From NCBI GenBank assembly GCA_038327385.1, contig JBBQKY010000099.1:1-9592 (forward strand): DNA of 9,592 bases, read 5' to 3'. The position numbers were made by a program, and so were the translations under genes. This DNA is from JAWWPG01 sp038327385. GTDB taxonomy: Bacteria > Actinomycetota > Actinomycetes > Propionibacteriales > Nocardioidaceae. The first letter of the stretch is position 1. Each line of letters begins with the position of its first letter. Below the pieces are notes generated by a model. That model searched no databases, was not told where the DNA came from, and saw only the letters and a program-made list of their open reading frames with translations. Of the stretch, positions 1 through 5,930 are shown in pieces.

Positions 1-758
1 GAGACGTCGTCGGTGAGATGGAAGATGTCGAGGTCCTTCGCGCTTACCTTCCCGTCGGCCAGCACCGTCTCTCGGATCCACCGGAAGAGCCCGCCCCAGT
101 AGCGCGTCCCGATGAGGACGACGGGGAACGACGTCACCTTCTGCGTCTGCACCAGCGTGACCGCCTCGAAGATCTCGTCCAGCGTGCCGAAACCGCCGGG
201 CAGCGCGATGAACCCCTGGGCGTACTTCACGAACATCGTCTTGCGGGCGAAGAAGTACCGGAAGTGGATACCGATGTCGACCCAGCTGTTGAGACCTGAC
301 TCGAAGGGCAGCTCGATCCCGAGTCCCACCGAGACCCCGCCCGCACGCGAGGCGCCCTTGTTGGCCGCCTCCATCGTGCCGGGCCCGCCGCCGGTGATCA
401 CGGCGAAGCCCGCCCTGGCCAAGGCGCCTCCGAGCTCGACTCCGAGCGCGTACTCCGGCTCGTACGGCTTCGTGCGGGCGGAGCCAAAGACGGAGATCGC
501 TGGGCCCAGCTCCGCGAGCGCGCCGAAGCCCTCGACGAACTCCGCCTGGATTCGCAGCACTCGCCACGGGTCGGTGTGCACCCATTCGCTCGGTGCGCGG
601 GTGTCGAGCAGCCGCTGGTCGGTGGTCGAGGACTCCATCTGCCCGCGGCGCATGACGACCGGCCCGCGGTACCGCTCGGCCTCCCTGGCCAGCGCGGACT
701 CGTCGTCCTCGGACCCACCGGGGGGCGGATCGAGTGACGGCTCCGCTGCGGGACTCAT
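1..758 (-). CDS. LOG-family (TIGR00730) Rossmann-fold protein, C-terminus cut by window edge
   Basis: The first 252 codons are visible; the reading frame is open to the left edge, so the C-terminus is missing. The family hydrolyses nucleoside 5'-monophosphates (cytokinin riboside monophosphates in characterised LOG enzymes) to free base and ribose 5-phosphate in the cytoplasm. Visible hallmarks are the nucleotide-binding stretch GGGPGTMEAANKGA at residues 123-136, the FARK segment with the conserved Arg172, and PGGFGTLDE at 187-195 with the catalytic Glu195. The first 60 or so residues are acidic and polar and look like a disordered extension. The ATG overlaps the dapE stop as ATGA (755-758), with no good Shine-Dalgarno, so translation is probably coupled to dapE. 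A LOG gene near dapE is also found in mycobacteria (Rv1205 near Rv1202, from memory). It was once annotated as lysine decarboxylase, which is now considered wrong for this family. Identity is firm; the natural substrate is not known. Confidence 0.93.
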   Translation of the reverse strand, partial: MSPAAEPSLDPPPGGSEDDESALAREAERYRGPVVMRRGQMESSTTDQRLLDTRAPSEWVHTDPWRVLRIQAEFVEGFGALAELGPAISVFGSARTKPYEPEYALGVELGGALARAGFAVITGGGPGTMEAANKGASRAGGVSVGLGIELPFESGLNSWVDIGIHFRYFFARKTMFVKYAQGFIALPGGFGTLDEIFEAVTLVQTQKVTSFPVVLIGTRYWGGLFRWIRETVLADGKVSAKDLDIFHLTDDV

Positions 759-1813
759 GACAGCCACTCGGTCATCTGGGCGAGACACGAGCGCAGGTGG
801 GCGATCGGCACGAACTCGTCCTGCCGGTGTGCGAGCTCAGGGTCCCCCGGTCCGAAGTTCACCGCAGGTATGCCCATGGCACTGAACCGAGCCACGTCCG
901 TCCAGCCGAACTTGGGGTTGACGGCTCCGCCGACCGCCGCCACGAAGGCGGCCGCCGCCGGCTTGTCCAACCCCGGCAGGGCTCCCGCGGCGAAGTCGCT
1001 GATCTGGACGTCGAGCCCGTCGAACACCTCCCGCAGGTGCTCGCTTGCCTGCTCGACCGTCCGGTCGGGGGCGAAGCGGTGGTTGACGCTGACCGTGCAC
1101 CGGTCCGGAACGACGTTGCCGGCCACTCCCCCGCTGATGTAGACCGCGTTGAGGCCCTCGTGGTATCGCAGGCCGTCAATGACCGGCTGTCTCGGCTCGT
1201 ACGACGACAGTCGGGCCAGCACGTCCTGCGCCGCGTGGATGGCGTTGACGCCATTCCAGGAGCGTGCCGCGTGCGCCCGGCGCCCCCTCGTCGTGACGTC
1301 GACCCTGATCGTGCCCTGGCACCCCGCCTCGATGACCGCGTTGGACGGCTCCATGACCACCGCGAAGTCGCCAGCAAGCACCTCCAGGCGCTCCCCGGCG
1401 ATCAGCGTGAGGCCGTTGAGCTCGGCCTCCACCTCCTCGGACTCGTAGAAGACATAGGTGACGTCGCGGCTCGGCTCGTCCAAGGTCGCCGCGAGCGCCA
1501 GCGCGACAGCGACGCCGCCCTTCATGTCGCATGCGCCGAGGCCGTGCAGGTTCGTGCCGTCGTTACGGGCGGGCAGGTTGTCGTTCAGCGGGACGGTGTC
1601 GACGTGACCGGCGATCACGACCCGCTCGGGGCGGCCGAGCGACGTGCGGGCCACCAGGGAGTTGTGGTGCCGCCACAGCGCGAGACCGTCGACCCGGCTC
1701 AGCGCCCGCTCGATCACGTCGACGACCGGAGCCTCGTTGCCGCTCACCGACTCGATGTCCACCAGGGCTGTCGTCAGGCCGACGACGCCCTGGCGCAGGT
1801 CCAGCTCCGTCAC
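755..1813 (-). CDS. dapE: Succinyl-diaminopimelate desuccinylase (M20 family)
   Basis: It hydrolyses N-succinyl-LL-2,6-diaminopimelate to succinate and LL-DAP in the succinylase branch of lysine/meso-DAP synthesis, in the cytoplasm. The 352-residue protein has the M20 di-zinc signature: HVDTVP (His70, Asp72), GACDMKGG with bridging Asp96, the Glu126-Glu127 pair (catalytic base and metal ligand), the metal-ligand candidate Glu155 in MEPSN, and His329 in the C-terminal AHRQDEF segment. Residues of about 170-285 form the inserted dimerisation domain. Length fits actinobacterial DapE. The start is a GTG whose GTGA overlaps the stop of the upstream VOC gene (1810-1813), and its own stop overlaps the next start. 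It is therefore the middle gene of a coupled three-gene operon. The pathway partner dapD lies on the other side of the VOC gene in divergent orientation, which supports DapE over another M20 deacylase. Confidence 0.94.
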   Translation of the reverse strand: MTELDLRQGVVGLTTALVDIESVSGNEAPVVDVIERALSRVDGLALWRHHNSLVARTSLGRPERVVIAGHVDTVPLNDNLPARNDGTNLHGLGACDMKGGVAVALALAATLDEPSRDVTYVFYESEEVEAELNGLTLIAGERLEVLAGDFAVVMEPSNAVIEAGCQGTIRVDVTTRGRRAHAARSWNGVNAIHAAQDVLARLSSYEPRQPVIDGLRYHEGLNAVYISGGVAGNVVPDRCTVSVNHRFAPDRTVEQASEHLREVFDGLDVQISDFAAGALPGLDKPAAAAFVAAVGGAVNPKFGWTDVARFSAMGIPAVNFGPGDPELAHRQDEFVPIAHLRSCLAQMTEWLS

Positions 1814-2505
1814 CCCTGGCTCACGAACGCGCAGAACTCGTTACCTTCCGGGTCGGCCATGATCGACCAGGCGTCCTCCTCGGTGGGTCCGCGTAGGAGG
1901 GTTGCTCCGACAGCGGTCAAGTCGTCGACCGACTCCACGAGCACATCCCAGTGGATCCGGTTCTTCACAGTCTTCGGCTCGGGGACCGCAACGAAGCTCC
2001 AGCCGTCGAACGGCAGCGACCGAGTGGTGTCCTCCAGCCACCAGAACCCCTCGTCCTCGCTACCGCCGAGCTCCACTCCCAGCACGTCGGCCCACCAGCT
2101 CGCGATGCGCTCGGCGTCTGCGCAGTCGACGCCGACCTCGTACAGCCGGTCGTCCGGCAGCTTCGACGGCTCCCGGACGAAGGCACAGAACTCTCCGCCC
2201 TCCGGGTCGGCCAACACGGTCCAGCCCCGATCGGGATAGTCGGCCTGCGGCTCCACCACGGTGGCGCCAAGCTTCACCAGGTCGTCCACGCTGGCGCAGT
2301 GTACGTCGACGTGCACCCGGTGCTTGACGGTCTTCGGCTCGGGTACGACGTTCATCCACACGCGTTGAGTCGGGTCGGCACCCGTCAGCGTGCCCGCCTG
2401 GCCGTCCGGCTCGAACGAGAGGCCAAGCGCTGTCGCCCAGAACCTGCCGAGCATCTCCCCTTGACTGCTGTCGATGCAGAGGTCCTTGTACCGTGCGATC
2501 GCCAT
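1810..2505 (-). CDS. Tandem two-domain VOC (glyoxalase-like) protein
   Basis: A 231-residue protein made of two homologous vicinal-oxygen-chelate modules, about residues 3-112 and 120-229. Both carry the same landmarks: VPEPKTVK at 54-61 and 174-181, a following H-x-D-V segment with SVDDL, then ADPEGGEFCAFV at 99-110 and ADPEGNEFCAFV at 217-228. It resembles the Glyoxalase_6-type VOC proteins common in actinobacteria, most of which have no assigned reaction; a detoxification, lyase or binding role cannot be chosen from sequence. No signal peptide or membrane segment is visible, so it is probably cytoplasmic. It is first in the operon with dapE and the LOG gene (GTGA overlap with dapE). Its ATG sits 6 bases after a TAGGAT box, suggesting a leaderless mRNA. 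A link to DAP metabolism is inferred only from this co-transcription. Confidence 0.88.
   Translation of the reverse strand: MAIARYKDLCIDSSQGEMLGRFWATALGLSFEPDGQAGTLTGADPTQRVWMNVVPEPKTVKHRVHVDVHCASVDDLVKLGATVVEPQADYPDRGWTVLADPEGGEFCAFVREPSKLPDDRLYEVGVDCADAERIASWWADVLGVELGGSEDEGFWWLEDTTRSLPFDGWSFVAVPEPKTVKNRIHWDVLVESVDDLTAVGATLLRGPTEEDAWSIMADPEGNEFCAFVSQG
1825..2343. repeat. Diverged internal duplication of the VOC module
   Basis: DNA of 1825-1983 and 2179-2343 aligns as a diverged direct repeat about 355-360 bases apart. Identical blocks include GTCTTCGGCTCGGG at 1970-1983 and 2330-2343, and CAGAACTC next to CCGGGTCGGCC near each copy's left end. It reflects duplication of one VOC domain inside the gene, with the conserved sections probably held by protein constraint. 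It is not a mobile element. Confidence 0.7.
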
Positions 2506-2511
2506 CGCTCG

Positions 2512-2539
2512 ATCCTAAGGGCAGCGCGTACGCTGTCCG
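2512..2539 (-). promoter_or_regulatory. Predicted promoter of the VOC-dapE-LOG operon (leaderless)
   Basis: Read on the minus strand, TAGGAT (2517 down to 2512) is a good -10 hexamer. CGGACA (2539 down to 2534) is a fair -35, with a 16-base spacer. Six bases separate the -10 box from the ATG at 2505, so transcription would begin at or next to the A of the start codon, giving a leaderless mRNA of the type common in actinobacteria. The same AGGA could instead be read as a Shine-Dalgarno, so the leaderless reading is inference. Confidence 0.5.
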
Positions 2540-2643
2540 TCCCCCGATGGATCTCGAGGACTCGCGGTAGCGTCGACGGCCCTAGTCCCTCAACATCCGT
2601 TGGGGTGGCGGCGCAGATGCAGCGTCGCTCTTGGGGAACTCGC

Positions 2644-2649
2644 TAGCGT
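2644..2649 (+). promoter_or_regulatory. Predicted -10 box for dapD (leaderless)
   Basis: TAGCGT fits TAnnnT and ends 6 bases before the dapD ATG at 2656, mirroring the arrangement of the divergent VOC gene. No convincing -35 is seen 16-18 bases upstream, and there is no Shine-Dalgarno at a proper distance (only GGTGGG touching the ATG). A leaderless start is the simplest reading. Confidence 0.42.
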
Positions 2650-2655
2650 GGTGGG

Positions 2656-3594
2656 ATGACAGACGCGCGCCGGGCTTGGGGCTTCGGCCTCGTGAGCAAA
2701 GACGCCAACGGAGTCGTGCTCGACGCGTGGTTCCCGTCGCCCGCTCTGGGCCCAGCCCCGGACGACTACCACGCTCCGGCAGGCCTGTGTGCGCTCGAGG
2801 GCGACGACGACGTCAGACGGGTGACCCGCAGCGTCGTACACGTCACGATCGACGACCTCGACGCCCCTCCGGAGATGGCGACCGACGTGTGGCTGCGCCT
2901 GCACCTGCTGAGCCATCGCCTGGTGCGTCCGCGCGGGCAGAACCTCGACGGCGTCTTCGGCCTCCTGACCAACGTGGTCTGGACCGATGCCGGGCCGTGT
3001 TCGGTCGGCGGCTTCGATGAGACCCGCCTGCGAGCCCTCGAGGCGGGGCGGCAGCTGAACGTGCTGGGCGTCGACAAGTTCCCGCGGATGACCGACTACG
3101 TCGTCCCCTCCGGAGTGCGGATCGCCGACGCCAGCCGGGTGCGGCTCGGTGCGCACCTGGCCAGCGGAACCACCGTCATGCACGAGGGTTTCGTCAACTA
3201 CAACGCCGGAACGCTCGGCACGTCGATGGTCGAGGGCCGGATCAGCGCCGGAGTCGTCGTCGGCGACGGCAGCGACATCGGTGGTGGCGCCTCGGTGATG
3301 GGCACGCTGTCCGGTGGTGGCAAGGAGACGATCAGCATCGGCGAGCGGTGCCTGCTCGGCGCCAACTCCGGCACCGGCATCTCACTCGGCGACGACTGCG
3401 TCGTCGCGGCCGGCTGCTACATCACCTATGGCACCAAGATCGCGATGGCGGACGGCTCGACGGTGAAGGCCGCCGAGCTCTCCGGTCAGTCCGGCTGGCA
3501 GTTCTGGCAGAACAGCGTGAGCGGCGCGATCGAGGCGGTACGCCGCTCCGGGCGAGGCGCCGAGCTGAACGAGGCGCTGCACTCGCATGCGTAG
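2656..3594 (+). CDS. dapD: 2,3,4,5-Tetrahydropyridine-2,6-dicarboxylate N-succinyltransferase
   Basis: It transfers succinyl from succinyl-CoA to tetrahydrodipicolinate, the step before the aminotransferase and DapE in DAP/lysine synthesis. The 312-residue length and the long N-terminal alpha/beta domain (about 1-150) match the actinobacterial DapD type (M. tuberculosis Rv1201c is about 317 residues, from memory) rather than the shorter E. coli enzyme. Residues of about 150-265 form the left-handed beta-helix with hexapeptide repeats. Within it, VMHEGFVNYNAGTLGTSMV (174-192) leads into EGRIS, and Glu193 matches the proposed catalytic Glu of the mycobacterial enzyme. GGGASVMGTLSGGGK (209-223) and the GANSGTG turn (235-241) contribute to the cofactor site. 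The C-terminal helix carries LSGQSGWQFWQNSVSG. The end overlaps the next gene by 8 bases. It is divergent from dapE's operon, so the two pathway genes share one control region. Confidence 0.96.
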   Translation: MTDARRAWGFGLVSKDANGVVLDAWFPSPALGPAPDDYHAPAGLCALEGDDDVRRVTRSVVHVTIDDLDAPPEMATDVWLRLHLLSHRLVRPRGQNLDGVFGLLTNVVWTDAGPCSVGGFDETRLRALEAGRQLNVLGVDKFPRMTDYVVPSGVRIADASRVRLGAHLASGTTVMHEGFVNYNAGTLGTSMVEGRISAGVVVGDGSDIGGGASVMGTLSGGGKETISIGERCLLGANSGTGISLGDDCVVAAGCYITYGTKIAMADGSTVKAAELSGQSGWQFWQNSVSGAIEAVRRSGRGAELNEALHSHA

Positions 3595-4558
3595 AGGTAT
3601 CGCCTCCCTTGCGGTCCTCGTCGTCTTGTCGGTGGTCGCGCTCGCGGTGTACTACGCCCGCGTGAACGGCGTCGGGCCGCTGGCCCCTGCGGAGGGCTGC
3701 ACCGCGACGGCGGCCGGCCGCGAAGTGTGGCTCTCGACGTCCCAGGCGGAGAACGCGTCGCTCATCGCCGCTGTCGCTGCTCGGCGGGGCCTGCCGGCCC
3801 GGGCTGTATCGATCGCTCTCACGACGGCGTACCAGGAGTCGAAGCTGGAGAACGTGCAGTACGGCGACAGCGACTCGCTGGGCTTGTTCCAGCAGCGGCC
3901 GAGCCAAGGCTGGGGCACCCCAGCGGAGGTGATGAACCGCTACCACGCGACAAACGCCTTCTACAACGCACTGGTCAAGGTGCCGGACTACCAGAACATC
4001 GACATCACGAAGGCTGCCCAGGCCGTGCAGCGTTCCGCCTATCCGAGCGCCTATACCGCTCACGAGCAGGATGGGCGGGTGCTGGCTAGTGCCCTCAGCG
4101 GCTACAGCCAGGCGTCTTTCAGCTGTGTCGTGGACGAGCAGCACCTTGCTGCCCAGAAGATGCAGGCGGACGGGCTGACGGCCCGTGCCAACGCGGTCAA
4201 GTCGGCGATCACGTCGGCGTACGGCGACCTCCCGCTGGGCGGCTTCGCCCCCGGCGGCGTGACAAGCGGCCACATGAAGGGGTCAGCCCACTACGAGGGG
4301 CGCGCGATCGACGCCTTCTTCCGACCGGTCAGCGGCGACAACACCCGTCGAGGCTGGGCACTGGCGCACTACCTGGTCGCCAACGCGGTCCGGCTGCAGA
4401 TCGAGCACGTGATCTTCGACAGGCGCATCTGGACGGCTGGCGCCCAGTCGCAGGACGGCTGGCGCCGCTACACCCCACCCGAGCTGACCGGCAGCGAGAG
4501 CTCGGCGACGCTGGCGATCCTCGAGCATCGCGACCACGTGCACGTCGACGTCTGGTAA
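3587..4558 (+). CDS. Membrane-anchored putative peptidoglycan hydrolase: lytic-transglycosylase-like plus M15-peptidase-like domains
   Basis: The protein has 323 residues. Residues 5-24 form a single N-terminal hydrophobic anchor after MRR, placing the rest outside the membrane. Residues of about 52-180 resemble a soluble lytic transglycosylase/lysozyme-like domain: QESKLENVQYGDSDSLGLFQ (83-102) matches the E-S ... G-L-M-Q pattern, with Glu84 as candidate acid. Residues of about 190-323 carry SAHYEGRAID, with His235 and Asp242 in the H-x6-D spacing, and end in HRDHVHVDVW with His317 and His319. This is the zinc-ligand layout of M15 D,D-carboxypeptidases. The only two cysteines, Cys38 and Cys180, bracket the first domain and could form a disulfide. 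No lipobox is present. The start lies inside the end of dapD with only a distant weak Shine-Dalgarno, so translation is probably coupled. Relatives are sometimes misnamed heavy-metal transporters. Cutting of both glycan and stem peptide is inferred from motifs. Confidence 0.78.
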   Translation: MRRGIASLAVLVVLSVVALAVYYARVNGVGPLAPAEGCTATAAGREVWLSTSQAENASLIAAVAARRGLPARAVSIALTTAYQESKLENVQYGDSDSLGLFQQRPSQGWGTPAEVMNRYHATNAFYNALVKVPDYQNIDITKAAQAVQRSAYPSAYTAHEQDGRVLASALSGYSQASFSCVVDEQHLAAQKMQADGLTARANAVKSAITSAYGDLPLGGFAPGGVTSGHMKGSAHYEGRAIDAFFRPVSGDNTRRGWALAHYLVANAVRLQIEHVIFDRRIWTAGAQSQDGWRRYTPPELTGSESSATLAILEHRDHVHVDVW

Positions 4559-4628
4559 CCGGCGTCACGCTCGACCCGCACCTATGCGCGAAACTGGCGG
4601 CACCGCTCGCCGGACGCCTACCCTCCGG
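4559..4628. terminator. Short convergent intergenic gap with a weak hairpin
   Basis: This 70-bp gap lies between two converging genes. It holds a small stem, CCGGA (4610-4614) with TCCGG (4624-4628) and a 9-base loop, and a wider CCGGCG/CGCCGG pair (4559-4564 with 4608-4613). No T-run follows on either strand. A shared bidirectional terminator is expected from gene layout, but the sequence support is weak. Confidence 0.22.
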
Positions 4629-5906
4629 TCAGGCGCCCCGCATGACACCGACCTGTTCGGGGGAGAAGTTGGGGAAGAGCTTCGAGAGGCTGACAGCGGG
4701 AAAGCGCGTCTTGGCGATCTCCCACAGCACCGAACGGTAGTCGGTCGTCACCCTCAGGTCCCCGTCCACCAGGTCAGCTGGCTTGAGACCCGGCCACCTG
4801 CCATAGACCGTCCCACCACGGACCCCGGCACCCAGCACGAACATCGCGTTCCCGTACCCGTGGTCGAGGCCGGCAGAACCGTTCTCCGCGACGCGACGGC
4901 CGAACTCGCTGATCGTCACAACGGTGACCCGTGACGCGAGCGCGCCCAGGTCGGTGAAGAACGCGGCAACAGACAACGCCAGCTCGTTGGCCATGTAGCG
5001 CATCCCCCCAGAGTCCAGCGTCCCGAGGTTGGTGTGCATGTCCCATGACCCATGGTCGACGGTGATGACCTCCGCCCCGACATCGGCTCGAATGAGCCGC
5101 GCCGACTCCGCCAGCGTGTCCCCCAGGTCGGTAGCGGGATACGTCGCGTTGTTGCGCGGCTTCTGAGAAGTCTGCAACACCGCCTTCCAGTTTGCGGCTG
5201 TTCGCACGCCCAGCCGCGCGCCCGCCCCGAGAGCCCCGCCGACCTGCCCCCAGGTGACGTCGAGCGCGGCGATGCGTTCCTGCATCGCGTTGACCGGGCC
5301 GTGGACCTGGACCTTCTCGATGTCGATGGCAGCGAACGTCGGCTGCGGACCGTAGATCTCGGTCTCCGGCACGCTAGCGCCGACCTGGACAGCGGCGTGC
5401 GAGCAGGCCGGCTCCGACATCGCGACCATACGGTTGAGCCAGCCGACCCGCTCCGCGGATCCGGGGTGAGCCTCTTCCACCTCCGCCATCGCGGAGAAGT
5501 GCGACCTGTTCGGCGCCGGCGTCCCAACAGCTTGGACCGCGGCCATCTCACCGCTTCTCCAGAGCGGCGACAACGGCGCGAAGCTGGGGTGCAGGCCGAA
5601 CATCCCGTCGGTCTCCAGCAGCTGCGACGGTGGGATGGCGATGGTGGGCCGTGCCGCGGCGTACCCGGGGTCACCGTAGGGGACGACCAAGGACATGCCG
5701 TCGGCCCCCCCGCGCTGGCTGAGCACCACGAGAATGCTGTTCGCGTGCCCCGTCGCCGCGAACGCGGTCTGGCGGAACACCGTGCCCTGCATGGTGCTCA
5801 CGACGCCGCCGGCGGCGATGACGCCGAGCCCTTTCAAGAAGCTTCGCCGTGATGCTAGAGATCTGTCGTATTCAGGGCACCCCGAATGCCCAGATGTGTT
5901 GCTCAT
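4629..5906 (-). CDS. DUF1501 protein, Tat-exported
   Basis: The protein has 425 residues. SRRSFLKG at 19-26 followed by a hydrophobic stretch (27-50) ending in AFAATG is a near-ideal twin-arginine signal, so the folded protein should be exported. The body follows the DUF1501 family pattern: GGADGMSLVVPYGDP (67-80), the RPTIAIP segment, GMFGLHPSFAPL (101-112), NRSHFSAM (133-140), VDHGSWDMHTNLG (283-295), and TISEFGRRVAENGSAGLDHGYGN (331-353). The family is related to the alkaline phosphatase/sulfatase fold, but its reaction is not established. It follows a DUF1800 gene by 24 bp, with GGGGAGA upstream of the ATG serving as Shine-Dalgarno. The two families are very often adjacent, so they likely act together outside the membrane. 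Length and motifs look complete; no defect is seen. Confidence 0.92.
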   Translation of the reverse strand: MSNTSGHSGCPEYDRSLASRRSFLKGLGVIAAGGVVSTMQGTVFRQTAFAATGHANSILVVLSQRGGADGMSLVVPYGDPGYAAARPTIAIPPSQLLETDGMFGLHPSFAPLSPLWRSGEMAAVQAVGTPAPNRSHFSAMAEVEEAHPGSAERVGWLNRMVAMSEPACSHAAVQVGASVPETEIYGPQPTFAAIDIEKVQVHGPVNAMQERIAALDVTWGQVGGALGAGARLGVRTAANWKAVLQTSQKPRNNATYPATDLGDTLAESARLIRADVGAEVITVDHGSWDMHTNLGTLDSGGMRYMANELALSVAAFFTDLGALASRVTVVTISEFGRRVAENGSAGLDHGYGNAMFVLGAGVRGGTVYGRWPGLKPADLVDGDLRVTTDYRSVLWEIAKTRFPAVSLSKLFPNFSPEQVGVMRGA

Positions 5907-5930
5907 CGTGGCTCGTCTCTCCCCAGCCGC

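Noticed and set aside
797..2239. 480-residue plus-strand open frame
   Set aside because: It lies antisense to dapE and the VOC gene, both of which show clear family motifs. Its product is Arg/Asp/Val-rich without domain patterns. Long mirror frames are usual in high-GC DNA.
3422..4273. 283-residue minus-strand frame opposite dapD and the wall hydrolase gene
   Set aside because: Arg/His/Val-rich product with no domain pattern, opposite two well-supported genes.
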